Shown here in pieces: positions 24,183 to 32,340 of a DNA stretch of 57,020 nt; the stretch's first letter is position 1; each line of letters begins with the position of its first letter. The notes under the pieces were generated by a model. That model saw nothing but the letters and a program-made list of their open reading frames with translations. It did not search any database and was not told the DNA's origin. Origin of the DNA: an uncultured Bacillota bacterium (GTDB lineage: Bacteria; Bacillota; Clostridia; Tissierellales; Tepidimicrobiaceae); the NCBI GenBank assembly GCA_937967955.1, contig CALBUB010000043.1, forward strand, positions 1-57,020. The letters are read 5' to 3'. Made by a program: the position numbers and the translations under genes.

Positions 24183-24488
24183 TTATTCAAATTCCTCTTC
24201 TTCATCATCATAGTCTTCATACTCATCATATTCATCATATTCATCGTAATCATAATCATCTTCATCATCATAGAATTCATCTTCTAAATCGGTTAAATCT
24301 TCGTCTATATACTCTACATATTGTTCTAAGTTTTTGTAACTTTCATTTAATTCATCAATAGCATCCACAATATCTTCTAATGCATCGATAATATGTATTA
24401 ATAATTTGCCTTCTTTTGTTCTTTCATCTACTTCTAGACCATCTGCTAATCCTTGCAAATAAGAAAGCCTTTCATATAAGTAATCCAT
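24183..24488 (-). CDS. CD1247-type small acidic protein
   Basis: 101 aa. The N-terminal 45 residues (MDYLYERLSYLQGLADGLEVDERTKEGKLLIHIIDALEDIVDAID) match the CD1247 N-terminal domain found in clostridia beside efp and spoIIIAA. A helical stretch is followed by a tail (about 64-101) made almost only of D, E and Y. The tail explains the TCA/ATC-rich repeats in the DNA. Function unknown; a cytosolic, highly charged regulator or scaffold is a guess. The start has GGAGGGA upstream. Confidence 0.75.
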   Translation of the reverse strand: MDYLYERLSYLQGLADGLEVDERTKEGKLLIHIIDALEDIVDAIDELNESYKNLEQYVEYIDEDLTDLEDEFYDDEDDYDYDEYDEYDEYEDYDDEEEEFE

Positions 24489-24528
24489 ATTGTTCCCTCC
24501 TTAGAACTTTTTATATCATTATTATTAC

Positions 24529-25086
24529 CTAAACTCTAGCCAAATACTCTCCTGTTCTTGTATCAATTCTAATTTTATCTCCCTCATTAACAAATAATGG
24601 TACATTAACAACCAAACCAGTTTCAACAGTAGCAGGTTTTGTAGCACCAGCGGCTGTATCTCCTTTAACACCAGGCTCTGTATGAGTAACTACTAATTCC
24701 ACAAAATTAGGTGGTACTACTTGGAAAGGCTTTCCTTTATAGAAGTGGATAATAGCATTATCATTTTCTTTAATATACATGATTGCATCTTCTACCTGCT
24801 CTTTTTCTAATGGTAATTGTTCGTAGGTTTCATTATCCATAAAATAATAAAGTTCTCCATCATTGTATAGATATTGCATTTCTTTACTTTCAATTCTAGC
24901 TTTTGGAAATCTATCTGTAGGATTGAAAGTAGTATCTTTAATTGTACCTGTCATAACATTTTTAATCTTAGCTCTAACAAAAGCAGCTCCTTTTCCTGGC
25001 TTAACATGCTGGAAATCTATTATCTGATATACTTCTCCATCCATCTCAAAAGTAATCCCTTTTCTAAAATCTCCTGCTGAAATCAT
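24529..25086 (-). CDS. efp: Elongation factor P
   Basis: 185 aa, three-domain OB-fold protein that relieves ribosome stalling at polyproline stretches. It starts MISAGDFRKGITFEMDGEVYQIIDFQHVKPGKGAAFVRAKIKN; the loop Lys in KPGKGAAF is the position that is modified or acts in the peptidyl centre. It ends in the family signature RTGEYLARV. Length is as expected. A TATC-ACCTCC ribosome site precedes the ATG. Confidence 0.97.
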   Translation of the reverse strand: MISAGDFRKGITFEMDGEVYQIIDFQHVKPGKGAAFVRAKIKNVMTGTIKDTTFNPTDRFPKARIESKEMQYLYNDGELYYFMDNETYEQLPLEKEQVEDAIMYIKENDNAIIHFYKGKPFQVVPPNFVELVVTHTEPGVKGDTAAGATKPATVETGLVVNVPLFVNEGDKIRIDTRTGEYLARV

Positions 25087-25194
25087 TTTGATACCTCCTT
25101 AGCTATTCATATTCCTTTTTGACTATAGTGGCTAAAAATTGATGAATTTAATTTTCTCTTCTATTTTGCTATTTAATTATATCAATACTGAGTA

Positions 25195-25728
25195 TCAACT
25201 ACAAGAGTTAAGCTTCTCAAATATAGAAATAATTTCATCTCCTACTTCCTCAACACTTTTCCCATCAATTTGTATTACATAATCACAACTGGAGATATAA
25301 AGCTTCTCCCTTTCCTTATATAGTTTTTCAATTCGAGCTTTCAAACTATCCCCTGCTAATAAAGGCCTATGTTCTTCAGATGATGTGTCTTTCTTTAGAT
25401 TTTGGTACAATGTATCAATACTTGCCTGTAATAAAAAAATAACACCCTTCTTCTTCAAATTATCAATATTTGTTCTACTTAATACAACTCCACCCCCGGT
25501 AGAAATAACTGTCCTATTATATTTTGATACTTCTTCTACTACTTGTCTTTCTAAATCCCTAAAATACTCTTCTCCATAATTCTTAAATATTTCTGCAATT
25601 GTAGTATTAGCTTTTTCAACTATAATTTCATCTGTATCTACTAAAGTCATATTTAAACTTGTAGCAACATACCTTCCTATTGTAGTTTTACCAACACCAC
25701 TCATTCCTATTAACACTATATTACTCAT
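25195..25728 (-). CDS. aroK: Shikimate kinase
   Basis: 177 aa. It phosphorylates shikimate in aromatic amino-acid synthesis. Walker A is GMSGVGKTTIGRYVA; the shikimate-binding residues are in LVDTDEIIVEKA (D34), EEYFRDLE and STGGGVVLS; the lid is EEHRPLLAGD. It overlaps comFB by 8 bases. No other shikimate-pathway gene is in the window. Confidence 0.95.
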   Translation of the reverse strand: MSNIVLIGMSGVGKTTIGRYVATSLNMTLVDTDEIIVEKANTTIAEIFKNYGEEYFRDLERQVVEEVSKYNRTVISTGGGVVLSRTNIDNLKKKGVIFLLQASIDTLYQNLKKDTSSEEHRPLLAGDSLKARIEKLYKEREKLYISSCDYVIQIDGKSVEEVGDEIISIFEKLNSCS

Positions 25729-25996
25729 GATTTGGATTCTCCTTTACTATTTTTATTGCCTTCATTACTTCCATTGCTATATCTGCATCATATTGATAAT
25801 TTAACATATCAATTCTTGCAAAAACTTCACCCTTTTCAGTTACTACATATTTGGGCTTTATATTATTTAAAGTGATTGCAATAATATCTAGTTTACATCT
25901 ATCACAAGTACATATGTCGTCTCTATTTTTCAACAACCTTTCTACAACCCTTTTCACCTCTTCCTCCATTAAATTTTTAAGTTCCATAAATATCAC
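25721..25996 (-). CDS. ComFB family protein
   Basis: 91 aa. The core VKRVVERLLKNRDDICTCDRCKLDIIAITLNNIKPKYVVTEKGEVFARIDML matches the late-competence ComFB family, including the CxCxxC cysteines that may bind zinc. The function is unclear; a second-messenger-binding role is reported for some cyanobacterial members. Its position at the end of a type IV pilus operon suggests a link to DNA uptake or pilus control. Confidence 0.85.
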   Translation of the reverse strand: MIFMELKNLMEEEVKRVVERLLKNRDDICTCDRCKLDIIAITLNNIKPKYVVTEKGEVFARIDMLNYQYDADIAMEVMKAIKIVKENPNHE

Positions 25997-26000
25997 CTCA

Positions 26001-27020
26001 CTAATTAACCTTAATTTTATTTATCTTTATATCTATAAAATTAGGTAAATATATTCCATATCTTTTAATAGCTAATAGATCATAATTGGCTATAAACTGG
26101 TCAATTTCACCTAAATTCTCAATATCTTCCCCTGTCAATATGATTCCGTCAACCTTTACATCTGCTTCTGGATATATTGTAACTTTCCCATTTACTATCA
26201 TTATACCTGCAAATTCAAAAGTTCCATAAATATTCAAGTCTCCCTCAACATAGATAATTCCTTCTATAGATATATTATCAAAATTATTTCCTAAACTCAC
26301 ATTTATATGGTTAAACTCCTTATTTTTTGCTAATAAAAAAATTTGATTATTAGATATATTATCCTCTCTAACTGGCTCTACAAATCCCTTCCTATAGTAT
26401 TCAACTAGTAAGGAATTTTCTTTATTTATAATATTTATTTCATTATAGTTTACAGCATAAATTCCTGTAATTTCTTCATCTAGATTAGAAATACTTACTT
26501 CTTCCTTTAAATTAGTCATAAAATTAATAAAAACATTCCTTTTTTCTTCAGGAAGGGTATTGAGAGATATTATGGGTAACTCCATCTCAAATAGCTCATT
26601 TATTAGAAACAATTCAACAAATATAGTTTTTGATGTTTTATTTTTATTGCTATTAATTTCTAATTCTAATATTTGTCTGTCCCTACCTGTAATAAATTCT
26701 AACTTAATTTTGTTATTATTATCGCCAGCTATTAAATCATTTCTGTCTAAAGTGATACTTGGCTCATAAGTCGGACTTATTCTGCCATGTTTTATAAACC
26801 TCTTAACTCTAGGAATAAGTTGCTCATAATAGTATTCATCCTTATTTAACAGCATATACAATTTGCTTTCAGCAGAATAATAAGCTTGTATACTATTTTC
26901 AGCAGCACTAGTCATTAGAATATTATTCTCTAATACATTAAGCAGATAAAAAGTAAAAATTGCTATAATAGTTATAACCAGCAATGCTAATATGGTGATA
27001 AAGCCCTCTTGCCTCTTCAC
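26001..27020 (-). CDS. PilX-like minor pilin / pilus assembly protein with beta-solenoid tail
   Basis: 339 aa from a GTG at 27018-27020 with GGAGG 6 bases upstream; an ATG six codons earlier is the alternative. The N-terminus KRQEGFITILALLVITIIAIFTFYLLNV is a type IV pilin-like helix with a degenerate G-FI cleavage site, then SAAENSIQAYYSAESKLYMLL, typical of PilX. The middle is variable. The C-terminal about 90 residues (GIIYVEGDLNIYGTFEFAGIMIVNGKVTIYPEADVKVDGIIL) form bactofilin-like repeats. It is the last pilin-like gene of the operon. Confidence 0.75.
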   Translation of the reverse strand: MKRQEGFITILALLVITIIAIFTFYLLNVLENNILMTSAAENSIQAYYSAESKLYMLLNKDEYYYEQLIPRVKRFIKHGRISPTYEPSITLDRNDLIAGDNNNKIKLEFITGRDRQILELEINSNKNKTSKTIFVELFLINELFEMELPIISLNTLPEEKRNVFINFMTNLKEEVSISNLDEEITGIYAVNYNEINIINKENSLLVEYYRKGFVEPVREDNISNNQIFLLAKNKEFNHINVSLGNNFDNISIEGIIYVEGDLNIYGTFEFAGIMIVNGKVTIYPEADVKVDGIILTGEDIENLGEIDQFIANYDLLAIKRYGIYLPNFIDIKINKIKVN

Positions 27021-27039
27021 TGCTAGCCTCCAAAACATT

Positions 27040-27594
27040 TTAATAGATAACAGGACAGCGTATTCCTATAGACAGCTCTAAACCCACTTTGCCTTTTCCT
27101 TCCAATAATAATGATATTTTTATAATTCTATTTTTTAAATCAACCACGGTTCCCTCAATGGCCTCAATATGTTCAGCTACCGCATTATGACCACTAAAGG
27201 CTGATTCATTTGGAAACATAGAAGAGGTATTTGCTGCAAGCCTTATAATCTTATTATCTTTAAAATAAAATGTAGTATAATTGTACTTATTTTCTTCATC
27301 AGGCTTATATTTCATAATAACAAAGCCAATGTTATCTTCATATTTTTCATTTAGCTGAGGAAATTTATCAGAAGATACAATCATATCAGCTGTTCTTATT
27401 TCTCTTTTTATATACTCAAGGGCATATCTTCCATTTAGTAATATCTCATTATTACTTTCTACAATACTATTGCTTTTAATAAGAAAGCTAAACAATAAGC
27501 TTAAACAAATTATCACAATAAAGCCTGTTGTTATAGACAATAATAATTCAATTAGAGAAAAACCCCTAGAGTTTTTTATATTAATCTTTTTCAA
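27040..27594 (-). CDS. PilW-like prepilin
   Basis: 184 aa from a TTG at 27592-27594, which gives a short basic leader KKINIKNSRG followed by FSLIELLLSITTGFIVIICLSL, the type III-like methylation helix. The frame is open to an ATG at 27624 but that has a poor ribosome site. Later features: IVESNNEILLNGRYALEYIKREIRTADMIV, as in PilW/PulJ minor pilins. It overlaps the preceding pilin gene by at least 14 bases. Prepilin peptidase would cut after the Gly. Confidence 0.8.
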   Translation of the reverse strand: MKKINIKNSRGFSLIELLLSITTGFIVIICLSLLFSFLIKSNSIVESNNEILLNGRYALEYIKREIRTADMIVSSDKFPQLNEKYEDNIGFVIMKYKPDEENKYNYTTFYFKDNKIIRLAANTSSMFPNESAFSGHNAVAEHIEAIEGTVVDLKNRIIKISLLLEGKGKVGLELSIGIRCPVIY

Positions 27595-28024
27595 TTTTTT
27601 CCATATATGTCTGCAGTACCACATTTTTTATTTTTTTCTCTCCATTATAAGATATCGTTATAGTAATAGCCCACAGCTTATCATTTATATTTTTCTTATG
27701 TATGTGGCATACATAAGGCCATTTGTCCTTGTCTTTATCCTTAGGTAAATTTACATTTATATTATCAGTTTTGGAAAATACATCTATTATGTTAACTATC
27801 TTCATATCTAATATATAGCTATTTTCCGAACTTTCATAGTTAAAATGTTTTATCTGTTCCATAACTGTTTCAGCCAAAAGGAGCATTTGGTTCCTCTCAT
27901 TAGATAACCTTATATTTTCTAAAGCAGTATTTATTAAAGGTAAGAAAGTTACAGCTATAAGGCCTAAAAGGAATAAGGCCAATATGACTTCTATTAAAGT
28001 AAAGCCTCTGTCATCCATATCCAT
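27581..28024 (-). CDS. PilV/GspI-like prepilin
   Basis: 147 aa. A very short leader (MDMDDRG) ends in G, then FTLIEVILALFLLGLIAVTFLPLI with Glu at position 5 of the mature protein. The region ENIRLSNERNQMLLLAETVMEQIKHF is common to PilV/GspI minor pilins. It lies 14 bases after the GspH-like gene and overlaps the PilW-like gene. Confidence 0.82.
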   Translation of the reverse strand: MDMDDRGFTLIEVILALFLLGLIAVTFLPLINTALENIRLSNERNQMLLLAETVMEQIKHFNYESSENSYILDMKIVNIIDVFSKTDNINVNLPKDKDKDKWPYVCHIHKKNINDKLWAITITISYNGEKKIKNVVLQTYMEKIEKD

Positions 28025-28038
28025 CCCACTTTATATAA

Positions 28039-28491
28039 TTAATCTTTATAGACATTTACTTTAGTAGTAACTGGAGTTATTGAAATCCTTATTTCTTCAC
28101 CTCTCCCATTAATTAAATAAATAGTGCCACTATTAAGGGGTACTCCTAAGTAACTAAACCGAATTTCATCAGTATTATTGCTAGTATGAATCCCTTTAAT
28201 TCTCAAACCACCCTTTAGCTCTTTTCTCTTTATCAAAGTTTTGTACCTTTCATAACTATAAACTGCATAGGAGTTCTTGTTTACTAAAAAATCTATGCTA
28301 TATATGGTTGATTCCAATAAAGCTCTATTTCTAGCATTATAAATATCTTCAACAAGTTCATTGATTTCTTTTTTCTCTATAAAACTTAATATATATTTGC
28401 TATTTAAAATCGGGATAGACAATAAAATTGAAAAAATGCTAATCACTAGAAGCATTTCAATTAATGTAATACCTTTATTATCCTTAAGCAC
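28039..28491 (-). CDS. GspH/FimT-like prepilin
   Basis: 150 aa from a GTG at 28489-28491 with GGGGAG 9 bases upstream, giving a leader VLKDNKG before ITLIEMLLVISIFSILLSIPIL. The frame is open 18 codons further but those lack a suitable site. The domain DIYNARNRALLESTIYSIDFLVNKNSYAVYSY fits GspH/FimT. It starts the group of four minor pilin genes downstream of pilM. Confidence 0.82.
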   Translation of the reverse strand: MLKDNKGITLIEMLLVISIFSILLSIPILNSKYILSFIEKKEINELVEDIYNARNRALLESTIYSIDFLVNKNSYAVYSYERYKTLIKRKELKGGLRIKGIHTSNNTDEIRFSYLGVPLNSGTIYLINGRGEEIRISITPVTTKVNVYKD

Positions 28492-28635
28492 AGTAAAATT
28501 CTCCCCATTCATAGGATAGTTATTCGAATTCTTCATACTCTCCAATGGCTCCCAAGGAGCTAAACTATTGCTTCTAGGTAATCTCTATTATCCCCCATGT
28601 TTACATCTTTGTAGGCTTGTTTAGACTGTAAAAAA

Positions 28636-28800
28636 CTAAAGAAAAACTTCAACAGACTTACTAAGTATGATATCTGCAACTTCTATATTTTCAGTATCTA
28701 ATATTTGCCCCTCATTTTTTAATAATGTTCTTATACGCTTTATACTATCTTCATAAATTTTCTTTTCTAATTTGTTTATTCTTATTAGTTTTATTTTCCT
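28636..28800 (-). CDS. Small ORF without a normal start codon, between pilM and the minor pilins
   Basis: A 54-codon open frame between a TGA (28801-28803) and a TAG (28636-28638). It has no ATG, GTG or TTG start. Its translation has a basic start (RKIKLIRINKLEKKIYEDSI) and ends ENIEVADIILSKSVEVFL, which looks like real protein of mixed charge and not random AT-rich sequence. A TTG-initiated frame just upstream (KENKTNKNKQIRKEN) runs into it one base out of phase, so a frameshifted small gene is possible. It sits where pilN/pilO would be, but lacks a membrane helix. Confidence 0.35.
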   Translation of the reverse strand, partial: RKIKLIRINKLEKKIYEDSIKRIRTLLKNEGQILDTENIEVADIILSKSVEVFL

Positions 28801-28837
28801 TCAAATAGACATTGAAGAAGTTTAAATTTTTTATATA

Positions 28838-29911
28838 TTACACCTCAGTTGTTCTAATTATAGAACCTATTGCATTGGCATATTCTACAATTGGACCTGT
28901 AAACTTAACATTATTAACAGTACTTATAGTTATAGTAGGAATATCAAATATATTGGCAAACAGACTATCTAAACCACTAATATTAGATATACCTCCAGAC
29001 AATATGATTATATTTATCTTATTGTTTTTATCTCTAGTTAAATAATATCTAAATATAGTTTCTATTTTTTCAACAATAAACAATAAGGAGCTTTTTATTA
29101 TATTTAAAATCTTTTCTTCAATGTTTTCCCCATCATACTGGTAATTAATATTTATAATATTTTTCTTAAATTTTTCTAAATCCTCCTTAGGACAACCTAA
29201 ACTCAAAACCTTTTCATCTATAAACTTACCTGCCATTTCTACTGTTCTAGTAAGCAGTATTTTACCATTTTTTATTATAGATATCTTAGTGCTATCATAT
29301 CCAATATCTACACTAGCAATAGTAAATTGCCTTAAAGGAAAGATATCATTAACTATATTATTATGTCCCAATAATTTTGAAATTGAATTAGGCTGATAAT
29401 CTAAGACAATGGGATTTAAATCTAGGCTTGTTATCAGTTGATAGTAAGCTTCCACTATAGCCTTAGGAATAGCTATAATTAACAGTCTTAACTTGTCCAT
29501 ATTGTCTACGAAAAATTCCTGAATTATTTTAAACTCTAATATGTAATCATCTATGTTTATGGGAAGGCTGTATTTAATCTGATACTTTATTATATTATTT
29601 ATGTATTTATATTTCACCTTTGGAATAATTAGTTCTCTAGTTATAATTTTGGAGCTGTTTATAGTTAAGAATACATTCTTTGTCTTTATTTTTTTGCTTT
29701 TAAAACCTTCCCTAAGGGCATAATACAATAAATCTTTATCCATAATAGTTCCATCTTCTAATGCACCAGATGGGGTTTTTATACTAAAAAAGTTGGTAAT
29801 CTCAATACCTGTCTTAATATATCTGCCTTCTACTATCTTTATTTTATGTGCACCTATATCCATCGAAAGAATTTTTCTTTTGAGTCTTAAAGAAGATATC
29901 AAAGATATCAA
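28838..29911 (-). CDS. pilM: Type IV pilus assembly protein PilM
   Basis: 357 aa actin-like ATPase-fold protein. ILSMDIGAHKIKIVEGRYIK is the phosphate-1 loop region, IASVDIGYDSTKISIIKNGKIL the phosphate-2 region and IIILSGGISNISGLDSLFANIF the adenosine loop. PilM sits at the cytoplasmic face and normally binds the N-terminus of PilN. No pilN or pilO is recognised nearby, so its partner is unclear. It is 25 bases after pilD. Confidence 0.88.
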   Translation of the reverse strand: MISLISSLRLKRKILSMDIGAHKIKIVEGRYIKTGIEITNFFSIKTPSGALEDGTIMDKDLLYYALREGFKSKKIKTKNVFLTINSSKIITRELIIPKVKYKYINNIIKYQIKYSLPINIDDYILEFKIIQEFFVDNMDKLRLLIIAIPKAIVEAYYQLITSLDLNPIVLDYQPNSISKLLGHNNIVNDIFPLRQFTIASVDIGYDSTKISIIKNGKILLTRTVEMAGKFIDEKVLSLGCPKEDLEKFKKNIININYQYDGENIEEKILNIIKSSLLFIVEKIETIFRYYLTRDKNNKINIIILSGGISNISGLDSLFANIFDIPTITISTVNNVKFTGPIVEYANAIGSIIRTTEV

Positions 29912-29936
29912 CCCCTTAGACAGTAATACAAAGACT

Positions 29937-30671
29937 CTAATTCCATAGTTTTAGTAAGTACCAATATATTATCTCTTCTCCCCAGAAAAAGGTAATAATA
30001 AAAGCAAGTACAATAAATGGGCCAAAAGGAATGCTATCTTCTTTTTTCTTAATTCTAAAAGCTAAAAATACAATAGAAACAACCCCTCCTAATAAAAAAG
30101 ATAGAAAAATGCTTAAAAAGATTTTAGGAATTCCTAAGATAAAACCTAATACACTTATTAGCTTTATATCCCCTCCACCTATTCCTCCTTTAGAAAAAAT
30201 ATATATTAATATAAATAGAAAACCTCCTATAATTAGTCCCAGTATACTATCCAGTAAATTTACAAAACTTTTATATTCAAAGGACAGCTTGAACTCATAA
30301 ACAATTGCGCCTACCAATATTGATAGCACCAGCATGTCAGGTATTATTTTAAAATCTATATCGATAAAAGCAATTATAATTAATAAACTTAATATAAAAC
30401 TATAAATCATAAAAGGAAAACTTATGTGAAATTTATAAAATAGTAATACAAACAATATACCAGTAACTAATAATACAAGGAAAAATAAAGGATAAGTTTT
30501 TTCATAGCAATAGCTACCCTTTCCCCTTATGTTATACCTTTTTGAATATTTATTACAGTTACTGCATTGTAAATATAAGGAAGTTAAACTTTGTTTTCTA
30601 GCCAGCTTATAAATACACACATTTAAGAATAGACCTATTATTATACCTAAAAGGAATATTAAAAATACCAT
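29937..30671 (-). CDS. pilD: Prepilin peptidase (A24), with incomplete cysteine motif
   Basis: 244 aa with about seven membrane helices. Both catalytic aspartates are visible: IAFIDIDFKIIPD and GGIGGGDIKLI (GxGD). The N-terminal LFLNVCIYKLARK is typical. The cytosolic loop has only three of the four zinc cysteines (Cys36, Cys39, Cys55; CSNC...GSYCYEK), and the usual segment between the pairs is degenerate. Cleavage is expected; N-methylation is doubtful. It lies between pilA and pilM. Confidence 0.88.
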   Translation of the reverse strand: MVFLIFLLGIIIGLFLNVCIYKLARKQSLTSLYLQCSNCNKYSKRYNIRGKGSYCYEKTYPLFFLVLLVTGILFVLLFYKFHISFPFMIYSFILSLLIIIAFIDIDFKIIPDMLVLSILVGAIVYEFKLSFEYKSFVNLLDSILGLIIGGFLFILIYIFSKGGIGGGDIKLISVLGFILGIPKIFLSIFLSFLLGGVVSIVFLAFRIKKKEDSIPFGPFIVLAFIITFFWGEEIIYWYLLKLWN

Positions 30672-30681
30672 ACTTCCTCCC

Positions 30682-31098
30682 TTATTTATTATTTTCTTCC
30701 TTGTCTAGTATTTCATCTGGTTCTACTTTTATATTTCCATTTTCGTCAATTGTTACCTTATAACTTTCTGGCCTTTCACTGCCTCCAAAATCCTTAGCTG
30801 ATAAACCATTTGGTATATCAGGCCACTCCTGTAGATAAGCTCCCCATCCCCCTTCGTTATCTTTCTTCGTACTGTCCCATACTATGGTTGTACCTGGTAC
30901 TCCATACTCAGACAAATACATATTTGCAGCAGTTGTCAAGGCTCTCACATTTACATTATGGGCAGTTATAGCAGCCCTTTTCCTTACAGAACCTATTTTA
31001 GGTACGGCAATAGCCATTAATAGTCCTATTATGGCTACAACAACTGTTAATTCTATCAGGGTAAAACCTTTATTGTTTTTTCTTATTTTGCTTAACAT
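30682..31098 (-). CDS. pilA: Type IV major pilin
   Basis: 138 aa. Leader MLSKIRKNNKG, then FTLIELTVVVAIIGLLMAIAVPKIGSVRKRAAITAHNVNVRALTTAANMYLSEYG: the classic type IV pilin/GspG helix with Glu5. The C-terminus (WDSTKKDNEGGWGAYLQEWPDIPNGLSAKDFGGSERPESYKVTIDENGNI) resembles a major pilin of GspG type and has no cysteines. It follows pilC, and pilD follows it by 10 bases. Confidence 0.9.
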   Translation of the reverse strand: MLSKIRKNNKGFTLIELTVVVAIIGLLMAIAVPKIGSVRKRAAITAHNVNVRALTTAANMYLSEYGVPGTTIVWDSTKKDNEGGWGAYLQEWPDIPNGLSAKDFGGSERPESYKVTIDENGNIKVEPDEILDKEENNK

Positions 31099-31130
31099 AT
31101 TGCTTATCCCCCTTTTATTTTTAATTAAAT

Positions 31131-32327
31131 TTAAATTTGAATACTATTTATCATATCCAACATAGGCATGGTCATAGATACTACTATAAAGCCTATAATT
31201 AGAGCCATAAATACTATTAAAATTGGCTCAACAAGTGTTGTTATTCTATGTAAAATATGGTTTACCTCTTCTTCAAAATAATCAGCTGCCTTATGTAACA
31301 GTTTGTCCAAGGCTCCAGTTTCCTCACCTATTTTTATCATTGAATATATCATAGGTTCAAATATATAGGTATCTTTTATAGCCTCAGAAAAAGATATACC
31401 TTTTTTAATATTTTCCTCAACCATCTCCAACTTATTAGACACAATTTTATTGCCTACTGCCTTTTTTGCTATATCTAAAGCTTGTAAAAGGGGTATACCA
31501 CTAGAAAGCAACATAGACATAGTTCTAGCAAAGCTGGAATTTATAATCTTTGTATTTAACCTTTTAAAAATGGGGAGTTTCAACTTTAAACTATCTAAAT
31601 ATAAAGCACCTTCTTCTTTTTTAGAATAATACCTAATGCTTAAAATTAGAAAAGCTAATAAAATGACTATTATATACCAATACTTAGTTAAACCTTTGCT
31701 AACAGCCAACATTAATCTAGTTGATGTAGGTAGAGCTAAACCATTACTCTCAAACATTGCTACATAGGAAGGCATTACCATGGTAAGTAAAAATATTACT
31801 ACTAATATTGACGTTATGCTCAACAGGATAGGATATACTAATGCACTTTTTATCTTGTTTTCTATCTTATTTGCATTTTCATAATAATAAGCCATTCTTT
31901 CAATTATTAAGTCTAAATTTCCTGTTACTTCTCCTACTTTAATCATATTAACCAGCAAAGTAGGAAACACTTTTTTATGTTTCTCCATTGCTGTAGATAT
32001 AGTCTCTCCTTTATGTACATCATGGTATATCATAGAAACTGCTTTCTTAAGAGTTGTATTTTCAATCTGTCTTACTAGTATATCTAGAACATAAACTATA
32101 CTTATACCTGCCTTTAACATTGTAGAAAGTTGCCTACATAAAATAGATAAATCCTTTTTTGATACTCTTTCTTTTATGAAACTAACTCCAATTTTGGCTT
32201 TTATAGAAATGGGATAGTAATTGCTTTTTTTAAGCATCTTTATAAGCTCTTCTTCAGACTCAGCCTCTTTAACCCCAGCTATTATATCCCCTCTTTCAGT
32301 TATAACCTTATATTTATACAGAGCCAC
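31131..32327 (-). CDS. pilC: Pilus platform protein PilC (GspF family)
   Basis: 398 aa, GTG start. Two GspF domains: KKDLSILCRQLSTMLKAGISIVYVLDILVRQ (about 57-180) and NSSFARTMSMLLSSGIPLLQALDIAKKAV (about 260-385). Three membrane helices: SALVYPILLSITSILVVIFLLTMV, KYWYIIVILLAFLIL and HRITTLVEPILIVFMALIIGFIVVSMTMPM. It is the inner-membrane platform that couples PilB/PilT to pilus assembly. Confidence 0.95.
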   Translation of the reverse strand: MALYKYKVITERGDIIAGVKEAESEEELIKMLKKSNYYPISIKAKIGVSFIKERVSKKDLSILCRQLSTMLKAGISIVYVLDILVRQIENTTLKKAVSMIYHDVHKGETISTAMEKHKKVFPTLLVNMIKVGEVTGNLDLIIERMAYYYENANKIENKIKSALVYPILLSITSILVVIFLLTMVMPSYVAMFESNGLALPTSTRLMLAVSKGLTKYWYIIVILLAFLILSIRYYSKKEEGALYLDSLKLKLPIFKRLNTKIINSSFARTMSMLLSSGIPLLQALDIAKKAVGNKIVSNKLEMVEENIKKGISFSEAIKDTYIFEPMIYSMIKIGEETGALDKLLHKAADYFEEEVNHILHRITTLVEPILIVFMALIIGFIVVSMTMPMLDMINSIQI

Positions 32328-32340
32328 TTATACCACCTGC

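Noticed and set aside
24183..24360. Plus-strand open frame rich in His, Asn and Leu across the acidic protein gene
   Set aside because: It is the complement of the D/E/Y codon repeats of the minus-strand gene and has no ribosome site.
28546..28635. GEMM-like riboswitch in the gap before the GspH-like gene
   Set aside because: A small GCTCC/GGAGC hairpin and AAAC-AGCC stretch recalled one, but the conserved core is missing.
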